This document shows positions 1 through 8,237 of a DNA stretch of 64,000 nt, piece by piece. The DNA lies in NCBI GenBank assembly GCA_022822005.1, contig JAJECO010000008.1, forward strand, positions 124,001 to 188,000, in the 5' to 3' direction. This DNA is from Candidatus Poribacteria bacterium (lineage in GTDB: Bacteria > Poribacteria > WGA-4E > PCPOR2b). How positions within the stretch are numbered: position 1 is the stretch's first letter; each line of letters opens with the position of its first letter. Made by a program: the position numbers and the translations under genes. Under the pieces are notes generated by a model, which made no database searches, was not told the DNA's origin, and was given only the letters and a program-made list of their open reading frames with translations.

Positions 1-669
1 ATGTATGATCAGGACACGCATTACAACAATCCGTCAATTGTTCCAAGAGAGCGGATAGACATCGGCACCAGTCTGGGCAATCGGGGCAACTCGCCGGAGG
101 ATTTCTTTTCACACGCTGTAGAAACTCACACCCTCTTTGAAACGCTGTTCGACGGATACGATAATCCGGTTACGACGCTCTATGAAAATCTTGCCCGTCT
201 GGCACCCGGTAAGCGCGTTGTGACCGCTTATGAACCTGACGGTCGGCGCTATGGACCTGCGATTTTCCGGATCCACTATGGTGGTATCTCTTACAGTCCC
301 CACTTCGATTCGGTCAGATGGCGGGAGAATCGTGTTAATTATGAGGTGTATCGTTTTGAACATCAGTTAGCTGGGATACTCTGCTTCCAGAATTCAGAAA
401 TTGAGGGTGAAACGGCACAATCCATTCTTCATCGCTGCCTGTGGCAGCCAGAAATTGCTCACCACATCACAGATAACACCTTCCATCAGTACGCGGCAGA
501 GAACAAGGTCGAAAACACTCAGGTCGATTTAGAGGTCGGCGATCTCTACTTTTTCAATACCCGCTGTATCCACGAAGTCCCCGGCATCAAAGGCAAGTCC
601 CCACGCACTGTTCTCGCTATCTTTATCGGGTATTCGCCAGATGATGGTGAGGTGTTTGTTTGGGCATGA
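1..669 (+). CDS. 2-oxoglutarate/Fe(II) oxygenase-like protein (5' end may lie upstream of the window)
   Basis: 222-aa ORF from base 1; HFD (HxD-like, 'YSPHFDSVRW') and distal 'TRCIHEVPGIKGKSPRTVLAIFIGY' resemble 2OG-Fe(II) oxygenase metal/2OG ligands. Confidence 0.6.
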   Translation: MYDQDTHYNNPSIVPRERIDIGTSLGNRGNSPEDFFSHAVETHTLFETLFDGYDNPVTTLYENLARLAPGKRVVTAYEPDGRRYGPAIFRIHYGGISYSPHFDSVRWRENRVNYEVYRFEHQLAGILCFQNSEIEGETAQSILHRCLWQPEIAHHITDNTFHQYAAENKVENTQVDLEVGDLYFFNTRCIHEVPGIKGKSPRTVLAIFIGYSPDDGEVFVWA

Positions 670-816
670 AGGTTCATCAGTGCATTAGTTCATTAACTCA
701 TTGTATCAGTGATAGTGGCATAGGTTGGCAAACATAGAGAACACATATCCGCGGCACCTACTGTACAGAGAAAAACAGATGAGTTGGTCTTTTATCATGG
801 AACACGGAGGGAAGTA

Positions 817-1866
817 ATGGTACGGATTGGAATTATCGGGATAGGGTTCATGGGAATGATTCATTATTACGGGGCGAAGAAGGTCTCCGGCGGGGAAGTT
901 GTCGCCATCTGTACGCGGGATCAGAAAAAGTTGGACGGCGATTGGACGGGCATTCAGGGAAACTTTGGTCCGCGTGGCGGGAACGAAGATCTTTCACACC
1001 TTCGGAAATATAACCAGATCGAGGATCTGCTCGCAGACCCCGATATTGACATGGTGAACATCTGCCTCCCAACGTTTATGCACCAATCGGTCAGCATTGC
1101 TGCGCTCAAAGCGGGGAAGCATGTTCTGGTCGAGAAACCGATTGAGATTCGGCTTGACGCTGCAAATGAGGTGGTGCAGGTCGGTGTGGAAAGTGGGCTA
1201 CAGTTCATGGTGGCACATGTCCTGCCGTTTTTCGCAGAATTCGCTTATGCGAAGCAGGTGGTTGAAAGCGGGGAATATGGGCGGCTACTCGGCGGACATC
1301 TTAAGCGGGTGATCTCTCAACCGACATGGACGCGTGATTTCGCGGATATAGAGAAGAGCGGGGGCCCGGGGATTGACCTACATATCCACGATACGCATTT
1401 TATTCAGCTGCTCTGTGGTGTCCCCGACGCGGTGTTCTCACAGGGTAAACTCGCCGCCGGTAATTTTGTCGAATACCTGACGACGCAGTATATCTACAAC
1501 GACAAGGATCTCTCAATTAGTTGCTCATCGGGGGCGGTATCTCAGCAGGGGCGGGCATTTTCGCACGGTTTCGAGCTTTATCTGGAAAAGGCAACGCTGT
1601 TGTATGATTTCGCAACGCTTGGCGGTGAACCTATCACCTCAACCCCGTTGACGCTGCTGACTGATGATAAGAAGGTTCACGAAGTCGATTTGGGTGAGGT
1701 GGATCCCGTTGATGCGTTTACGGGTGAGATTCAGCACGCTGTTGATGCTATCAATAGCGGGAGCGAACCAACCGCCCTATCAGGCGTTGGCGCGAGGGAT
1801 GCGCTGCTGCTCTGTTATAAGGAAGCGGAATCGGTCAGGACAGGGGAGATTGTGCCGATTTCTTGA
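817..1866 (+). CDS. Gfo/Idh/MocA family oxidoreductase
   Basis: N-terminal Rossmann 'RIGIIGIGFMGMIHYYGAKK', 'HVLVEKPIEIRLDAANE' signature; ATG at 817 preceded by ggaggg (ORF-track start 784 is probably too far upstream). Confidence 0.9.
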   Translation: MVRIGIIGIGFMGMIHYYGAKKVSGGEVVAICTRDQKKLDGDWTGIQGNFGPRGGNEDLSHLRKYNQIEDLLADPDIDMVNICLPTFMHQSVSIAALKAGKHVLVEKPIEIRLDAANEVVQVGVESGLQFMVAHVLPFFAEFAYAKQVVESGEYGRLLGGHLKRVISQPTWTRDFADIEKSGGPGIDLHIHDTHFIQLLCGVPDAVFSQGKLAAGNFVEYLTTQYIYNDKDLSISCSSGAVSQQGRAFSHGFELYLEKATLLYDFATLGGEPITSTPLTLLTDDKKVHEVDLGEVDPVDAFTGEIQHAVDAINSGSEPTALSGVGARDALLLCYKEAESVRTGEIVPIS

Positions 1867-1873
1867 GACAAGA

Positions 1874-2989
1874 TTAGCACAGTGCTTCACCTGTGTCCCC
1901 ATCAAAGATGTGAAGCCGTTCAGGTACGCAGGTCATCCACAACGTCGCTTCGATACTAACTTCAAACGCCATCCCAACTCTGGATTTTAAGATAATATCG
2001 TCGCCCGCCTCGTCTTTGCCCAGCGTTAGATCCACAATGGTTTCCGCACCGAGGGGTTCGAAGCTATAAACTTCTACGGGGATATTTTCTGGGGAACGGT
2101 CAGTGCTGACAAGCAGATCCTCCGGATGCACACCGAGGATCAGATTCCGATCTCCCCCGGACGCGATTAAGGTCTGGGCAATCCTTTTGTCCTTGACCGG
2201 CATCCGATGCCCTCCAATTAGATCCAGATAGACCATCTCCCCAGCAGTCGCAAGTTGACAGGGAATCAGGTTCATGCTTGGATTGCCGATGAAACTGGCG
2301 ACGAACAGATTCGCTGGGCGATCATATATCTCCGTCGGTGTGCCGACCTGTTGAACCCGTCCTGCTTCCAGCACAGCGACACGATCCGCCATCGACATCG
2401 CCTCAATCTGATCATGGGTAACGTATAGGGTTGTGGTTTCCAGTTGACGCTGCCGCCACTTAATCTCTGCTCGCATCTCCGTGCGGAGCTTGGCATCCAG
2501 ATTCGAGATTGGCTCGTCCATCAGGAAGATTTGGGGTCGCCGCACCATTGCCCTGCCGAGCCCAACCCGTTGTGTTTCGCCGCCGCTGAGTTGGTTCGGT
2601 TTGCGCTGTAGGAGGTGATCGATGTGCAGCATTGACGCAATTTCCGTGACGCGGCTACTAATCTCGTCCTCTGATAAGCCACGCGGGTGTAGCGGGAATG
2701 CCATATTTTCGTAGACAGTTAGGTGGGGGTATAGGATATGCGCTTGAAATACAAAAGCGACATCCCGTTCAGCGGGTGTGAGGTGGTTAATCTGTTGATT
2801 ATCGAGGTAGATTGCGCCGTTTTCGGGTAGGTCTAATCCGGCGATACAGCGGAGGGTGGTGGTTTTGCCTGCTCCGGTCTGACCGAGCAGGACGAAGAAT
2901 TCTTGATCGTGGATTTCAAGATTGATCCCGTCAAGCGCGACGATGTCATCGAAACGCTTGGTGAGATTTTCAAGTGTAACGGTTGGCAT
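1874..2989 (-). CDS. Carbohydrate ABC transporter ATP-binding protein (MalK/UgpC type)
   Basis: Walker A 'GQTGAGKTTTLR', signature 'LSGGETQRVGLGRA', Walker B 'IFLMDEPISNLD', C-terminal TOBE-like region. Confidence 0.93.
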   Translation of the reverse strand: MPTVTLENLTKRFDDIVALDGINLEIHDQEFFVLLGQTGAGKTTTLRCIAGLDLPENGAIYLDNQQINHLTPAERDVAFVFQAHILYPHLTVYENMAFPLHPRGLSEDEISSRVTEIASMLHIDHLLQRKPNQLSGGETQRVGLGRAMVRRPQIFLMDEPISNLDAKLRTEMRAEIKWRQRQLETTTLYVTHDQIEAMSMADRVAVLEAGRVQQVGTPTEIYDRPANLFVASFIGNPSMNLIPCQLATAGEMVYLDLIGGHRMPVKDKRIAQTLIASGGDRNLILGVHPEDLLVSTDRSPENIPVEVYSFEPLGAETIVDLTLGKDEAGDDIILKSRVGMAFEVSIEATLWMTCVPERLHIFDGDTGEALC

Positions 2990-3017
2990 AAGTGCGACAT
3001 GCTTTCACACGCTAAAG

Positions 3018-3044
3018 CGAGGGGTTTCAAGTTCAAACCCCTCG
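3018..3044. promoter_or_regulatory. Perfect 10-bp inverted repeat (cgaggggttt-caagttc-aaacccctcg) upstream of the ABC ATPase gene
   Basis: Read directly from sequence, 29 bp upstream of the start at 2989; function unknown. Confidence 0.4.
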
Positions 3045-3198
3045 TTATAGCATATGAAACTCTTCTATCAACAGGATCAGCCAAGATACCCAACGTATTG
3101 TCTATCAATTCTTAGCTTATTGAGCCAAGCATATTATTAGACATTGATTGGTATTTGGCTTTTCAACCCTTCAGATTCAGGACGCATCGGCAAGTTCA

Positions 3199-3609
3199 CT
3201 ATTGTGCCATGCCATTGTCGTCGTCGTCATCGTCATTAGCCATGCCGCCCATGCCCATGTCGTCGTCATCGTCGTCATTAGCCATGCCACCCATGCCCAT
3301 GTCGTCGTCATCGTCGTCATTAGCCATGCCACCCATGCCCATGTCGTCGTCATCGTCGTCATTGGCCATGCCGCCCATGCCCATGTCGTCGTCATCGTCG
3401 TCATTAGCCATGCCACCCATGCCCATGTCGTCGTCATCGTCGTCATTAGCCATGCCACCCATGCCGTCCATGCCATCCATGTCGTCGTCATCGTCGTCCA
3501 TCATACCGCCCATCATATCCATCATGGCGGAGTCGCTACAGCTCATGAGACCGACAACACCGACTAAAAGGACGATCAGAGCTATCAGAGACATTTGAAA
3601 TTTTAACAT
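3199..3609 (-). CDS. Met/Asp/Gly-repeat lipoprotein
   Basis: 'MLKFQMSLIALIVLLVGVVGLMSC' signal peptide with lipobox, then repeats of MANDDDDDDMGMGG; RBS aaggag upstream of ATG. Confidence 0.7.
   Translation of the reverse strand: MLKFQMSLIALIVLLVGVVGLMSCSDSAMMDMMGGMMDDDDDDMDGMDGMGGMANDDDDDDMGMGGMANDDDDDDMGMGGMANDDDDDDMGMGGMANDDDDDDMGMGGMANDDDDDDMGMGGMANDDDDDDNGMAQ
3239..3448. repeat. Five 42-nt tandem repeats inside the lipoprotein gene
   Basis: gccatgccRcccatgcccatgtcgtcgtcatcgtcgtcatta, five near-identical full units with degenerate flanking copies. Confidence 0.95.
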
Positions 3610-4020
3610 TGTTAATACTCCTTATTTTAAGATGTGTTCCGCAGCAAACTCTGGAAACTTGTAAGCTACGTCAAAAGGTAATGACAAGATACCGATCTAT
3701 TGGCAGATGGTCGCAATGAATTGCACAACTGGTAAAAGATAGGCACTTGCCAAATTCATATTCTACATAACTTCTCTATGAATATAACATACTTCGCATT
3801 AATGTTCAACAATTTTTTTAACACGCAGATTGACATCTCGATATCTCAAATTCGTAAAACATCGCAATCTGCACTTTTAAAGTATATCAAGATTGGTTCA
3901 ATTTGTCAAATGTCAACAAAACCTATCTTTGGACAACATGCACTTCAAGACCAATCTTTGATACTGGAAACCCCTGACCGATGAATATGTCTCGAAAATT
4001 CAGGTTCAGGGTTGACATTA

Positions 4021-5040
4021 TTATCCCTCGCCATCCATGTCAGATATCGGGAACGCGAAAACACTGTCTACGGCGGCGCCAAGGTGGCAGCCATGACACC
4101 CTTGTTGACCGTCAACTCCATCACCCCCGATTTCAACCGATTCGGCGTTTATATCGACGTACTTATATATCCACCCGTTATGCTCAGCATACATCGGATT
4201 ATCCGTTTTCACCATTATTGCGCGAGATTGGATAGCGGTGTTAGTAGCATCCATGATATCCTTGACGACCGTAGTTCCAACGGGATAAGCGGTCATGCCC
4301 CCATCTTGCAATGCCACAGCCCCGACTTCGTTGATGTAAACGGTGCGGGCGTTCTGACCGTGCGCTCCGCCGCTGAGTATAGGACCAGCAAGCGGATTAC
4401 TCATCCACGAAGTGTACCCTGCTAGGTCCACCGTCATCGTGCCATCGTCGGTCATCATACCATCGTCGGTCATCATACCGTCATCGGGCATCGCGTCGTC
4501 CATAGAGAAATCGACGAAGACACTGTCCACGGGGGCTGCAGCGTGGCAGGCATGACATCCTTCGGCTGCATCTGGGAGCCCATCCCCTTTGACTTGCATA
4601 TAGTCAGCGTTTTCATCGGCGCGGGCATATTTCTTGTATGTCCACCCGTTATGGTCAGCAAACATTGGATCGTCCGTCTTCATCATTGTCGCGATTTTCT
4701 GGACAAACGTGTTCGCGTCGTCCATGATTTCTTTGACAATCGTAGTTCCAGCGGGGAAAGTTGTCACGCTATCATCTTGCGATGCTATAGCCCCTATCTC
4801 GTTGATGTAGACGGTACGGGCACCCTCGCCGTGTACGCCACCGGTGCCCACAGGCTCGGGATAGGTAACACTCAGCCATGAGGCGTAGCCTGTCGGTATC
4901 ATGTCAGCAGTTGGCATCATTTCGCCCGGCATATCATCCTCTGGTGGCGCCGGTGTTAATACTTCCACTAGCTGGTCGCAGGAGATGAAAGCGACACAAC
5001 CAATTAGGAGAGCAATCAGCCCTATTTGAAATTTTAACAT
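4021..5040 (-). CDS. Tandem two-domain cytochrome P460-like di-heme lipoprotein
   Basis: Lipobox signal 'MLKFQIGLIALLIGCVAFISC'; two homologous domains each with YxSW, ARTVYINE.GA, (F/Y)P.GTT.VK(E/D)I, NGW.YK and a C-terminal CHACH/CHGCH (CxxCH) followed by DSVF. Confidence 0.8.
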   Translation of the reverse strand: MLKFQIGLIALLIGCVAFISCDQLVEVLTPAPPEDDMPGEMMPTADMIPTGYASWLSVTYPEPVGTGGVHGEGARTVYINEIGAIASQDDSVTTFPAGTTIVKEIMDDANTFVQKIATMMKTDDPMFADHNGWTYKKYARADENADYMQVKGDGLPDAAEGCHACHAAAPVDSVFVDFSMDDAMPDDGMMTDDGMMTDDGTMTVDLAGYTSWMSNPLAGPILSGGAHGQNARTVYINEVGAVALQDGGMTAYPVGTTVVKDIMDATNTAIQSRAIMVKTDNPMYAEHNGWIYKYVDINAESVEIGGDGVDGQQGCHGCHLGAAVDSVFAFPISDMDGEG

Positions 5041-5435
5041 TGTTCATACTCCTTATCTTAAAGTGTGTTCTGTAACAAACTTTGGAAACTTATACGCTAC
5101 AGGAAAAAATAATGAAGAAAGGCTAATCTATTGGTGCATAAACGCAATAAATTGCGAACCTCCCAGCAAAAAATAAGCACCCGTCAGATTCATATCCCAT
5201 ACAACTTCGTTGTGAATATACCATATTTCGGTTTAACCTTCAACGAGTTTTAGTAAGCAGGCTAAATTTCGTGATTGTAAATTCTACAAACGCTGGAATT
5301 ATTAACCTTTGGTGTTAGCTAGTGAGAAAGTTGTTTCCACATTGTTCAAGTCGCTTTGGATCACGATGTATCGGGGAGTTCATTGGTTTATTAGTTGGTT
5401 CATCCATTCTTCTTGCGTTTCGCCCTGCGGATACA

Positions 5436-5506
5436 CATGTCGCCCCGCTGGGGCTTTAGGGTATCTGTTTATCCGTGTGCTATAAATATGTCGCCCCGCT
5501 GGGGCT
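5436..5506. repeat. Paired-hairpin repeat family D, copy 1 (two catgtcgccccgctggggct units)
   Basis: Units at 5436-5455 and 5487-5506, 51-nt pitch, internal GCCCC-gct-GGGGC palindrome; same layout at 38334 and 63168. Confidence 0.85.
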
Positions 5507-5519
5507 AAATGAAGCGATG

Positions 5520-5582
5520 AACCAATGCTTTTCACGTTTCACGCATCACGTTATCAACAACTGCAAATTAGCACCATTGGTT
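5520..5582. repeat. Short TIR element family C, copy 1 (AACCAATG...CATTGGTT)
   Basis: Inverted relative to the copy at 36260-36329; core gcaaattagc..gttatcaacaactgc / cacgtttcacgcatcacg. Confidence 0.75.
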
Positions 5583-5951
5583 TATTAAGCGCTCGGTTAA
5601 AGACCGAAATGATGATCCCAAATCGCATCAAGGCTGATTCCAACTGACATACCAGTGTGAGATATTAACAGACCTGTATCAAAAAAGCAAGAAAATTTTT
5701 AGAACCTGTTTTAAGAAGCAAAAAATTATCCACAGCGAGCCACATTGGGAGGGAGTGGTTGGGGCTTCCAACCCACCGAACTTTGAAACCAAGCAGTCAA
5801 TAAATCCCCGCTAAATCGTCCGATCCCGATTCTCGTGGATGCTCGACCCAACCTACGGAACTTGCCAAAATCTAACACTTTTTGCGAAATTTTGGACACT
5901 CGTCCCTGAATCGGAAAACGTAAATGAATCAGCAGACGCAGGAAAGTCTTT

Positions 5952-7106
5952 CTATTTTTTTACCGCGCCAAACGTGACGCCGCGCAACAGGTGACCTCGC
6001 ATCAGGAAGGTAAAAATCGCAACGGGTAGGAGGAAGACAAAGGTTGCAGCGGCGATTTTTCCCCAATCGACACCGCTAGATCCGATCGCACTCGTGATTG
6101 AGGGCGGCGCGGTTACCGCCCTGCCCCCGACTTCGGTCAACACAAGGGCAAAGGCAAACTCGTTCCACGCGGTGATTAGACAGAAAACGGCTGTCGCAGC
6201 GATTCCTGTCACAGATTGGGGGAGGACAACCTTCACGAAGGTTTGGAATCGGGTATACCCATCAACAAGGGCGGCATCTTCGTACTCTTTCGGGATTTCG
6301 TCGATGAATCCTTTCATCAGCCAGACCGCGAAGGAGACGTTGAAGGTGGTGTAGAGCAGGATGAGTCCGAGGTGGGTGTCACGCAGTCCGAGTGCGCTGT
6401 ACATTAGGTAGATTGGGATGACAACAACGACAGGAGGCAGCATCCGTGTGCTGAGGATGAAAAAGAGGAGATCCTCCTTGCCTGCGACCTCGAAGCGCGA
6501 GAACGCATAGGCAGACAGTGTGCCAAATCCAACCGCGAGCAGGGTGCTGCCGAATCCGATGATGATACTGTTTAACAGTTGGTGGAAATATTTCGACCCG
6601 CCGTGCGCGAACAGTGTGCAGATGGCAACAATAGCCAATACACTTGCCCCGACGAGGGACAGGCGAACCCGTCTCGCTTCGGTTGATTTTTGGGGAGAAA
6701 TCAGCAGGAAGACGATAATTGTATAAATCGACAGCATCAGGAAATTGTAGTTGATCGTCGTCGCAAGTGCGTAAAGACAGGTTAGAATCAGCAAGCCATT
6801 CCACAGAAATGCAAAACGCCGGGCAAATCCTATGTTTCGGACGGGTAAGAAGCAGGCGAGTATACCAATCAACGCTTCTGCACTGAAGACGTATGTGAGT
6901 CCGGGCACTGCATCGGGCATCAACTTCTGGTAGTGCTCAAGGGTGACCCGAAACAGGAATTGGGGGACCTGCGCAATAATATCAGCCGGTGATTTCAGGG
7001 AGGTTGCGACAATCCAGTAGATTGGGGTGAGGTAAATCAATACTGCCACCACAATTACAGCGAGTGCCACGTAATGCCCAAATCTACTGCGTTCTATCTG
7101 TGCCAT
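5952..7106 (-). CDS. Carbohydrate ABC transporter permease (MalG type) with an extra hydrophobic insertion
   Basis: 'TSLKSPADI', 'LNSIIIGFGSTLLAVGFGTLSAYAFSRF', EAA loop 'EYEDAALVDGYTRFQTFVKVVLP'; 384 aa, about 100 aa longer than typical. Confidence 0.9.
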   Translation of the reverse strand: MAQIERSRFGHYVALAVIVVAVLIYLTPIYWIVATSLKSPADIIAQVPQFLFRVTLEHYQKLMPDAVPGLTYVFSAEALIGILACFLPVRNIGFARRFAFLWNGLLILTCLYALATTINYNFLMLSIYTIIVFLLISPQKSTEARRVRLSLVGASVLAIVAICTLFAHGGSKYFHQLLNSIIIGFGSTLLAVGFGTLSAYAFSRFEVAGKEDLLFFILSTRMLPPVVVVIPIYLMYSALGLRDTHLGLILLYTTFNVSFAVWLMKGFIDEIPKEYEDAALVDGYTRFQTFVKVVLPQSVTGIAATAVFCLITAWNEFAFALVLTEVGGRAVTAPPSITSAIGSSGVDWGKIAAATFVFLLPVAIFTFLMRGHLLRGVTFGAVKK

Positions 7107-7107
7107 G

Positions 7108-8013
7108 TTATGCCTCGCCGCGCACCTTATTCAGATGTTTCACGTAAATGTTGCTCAATGCAACGATGATAATTAGAAGTATGTATGCCATCGCACACGC
7201 CTTGCCGGTATTATAGTTCCGAAAGGCGAGCTTGTACAGATTCATCGAAACGGTTTCCGTTGCTATGCCCGGTCCGCCCTCGCGGGTCAGCACGTAGACG
7301 ATATCGAACATTTTGAAGGCATCCATCGTGCGGAACAGCAGGGCGATTAGTAGTAGGGGAGAAACCAACGGCAGGGTGATCCAACGGAACTTGAACCATT
7401 GAGAGGCACGGTCTACGTCTGCGGCTTCGTAGAGATATTTGGGGATAGCGGACAAACCAGCCAGAGAGATCAGCATCATGAATGGCGACCACATCCATGT
7501 ATCGACAATCACGACAGCGAGCATGGCGATCTTTGGATCCGTCGTCCAGCCGATGGGTCCTCCGAACAGCGGACTCAATAGGTAGTTGACCAACCCTGAA
7601 GCGTCGGACGCAAAGATGAAGCGCCAGAAGAGACCGACGACAACCGGTGAGAGCATCATCGGTAAAAGGATCAGCGTTGTCACAAGCCCCTTATATCGAA
7701 ATTCACGATTGAGGAGCAGCGCCAACCCGAAACCGATGATGAATTGGGTAATGACGGCGAGTACGACAAAGTAAGCGGTGGTCTGGAAGTAGCCCCAGAT
7801 CTCCGGATCGGTGAGCAGCCGCGCGTAGTTCTGGGGGCCGATAAACTTTGCCGGACGGTTCGGCATGGAAGCCTTATAACGATGAAAGCTTAAGTACAAT
7901 GACCATAGCAGCGGGAAGATATTCATCAAGATGAGCAAGATCATGGTGGGCATGATAAACGCCATCTTGATCTGGTAGTCACTGAACCCGCGTGAAAAAC
8001 GTGCGGTCCGCAT
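7108..8013 (-). CDS. Carbohydrate ABC transporter permease (MalF/UgpA type)
   Basis: Polytopic; 'LYEAADVDRASQWFKFRWITLPLVSP' EAA loop; adjacent to the second permease and the SBP gene. Confidence 0.92.
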   Translation of the reverse strand: MRTARFSRGFSDYQIKMAFIMPTMILLILMNIFPLLWSLYLSFHRYKASMPNRPAKFIGPQNYARLLTDPEIWGYFQTTAYFVVLAVITQFIIGFGLALLLNREFRYKGLVTTLILLPMMLSPVVVGLFWRFIFASDASGLVNYLLSPLFGGPIGWTTDPKIAMLAVVIVDTWMWSPFMMLISLAGLSAIPKYLYEAADVDRASQWFKFRWITLPLVSPLLLIALLFRTMDAFKMFDIVYVLTREGGPGIATETVSMNLYKLAFRNYNTGKACAMAYILLIIIVALSNIYVKHLNKVRGEA

Positions 8014-8237
8014 TGCCTCCTCTGTGTAAATGATGCGTAAACAACAAATCTAATACCAATTCTGACAAAGGATAACGCATTGTTGAAACGTGAGGCGACA
8101 GAAGACGGAGGGAGCGAGTATGTGAGGAAGCGTGGGAGTGAGGAAATACTCGCCTCCTCACCACCATGCCTCCTCGTTCCCACAAAACTTGATGCGACAC
8201 AATTATTCAGAAACGGTATAATTTCCCAGTAGCACTA

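Noticed and set aside
3239-3448. Possible CRISPR-like array
   Set aside because: Direct tandem units with no unique spacers, entirely within a coding repeat; no cas genes.
3148-3598. Two plus-strand ORFs and one extra minus-strand ORF across the 42-nt repeat (His/Val-rich, Ser/Met/Pro-rich, Thr/Trp-rich)
   Set aside because: The 42-nt unit is a multiple of 3 with no stop in several frames, so these are shadow frames; only the minus frame has a lipobox signal peptide, RBS and a sibling gene.
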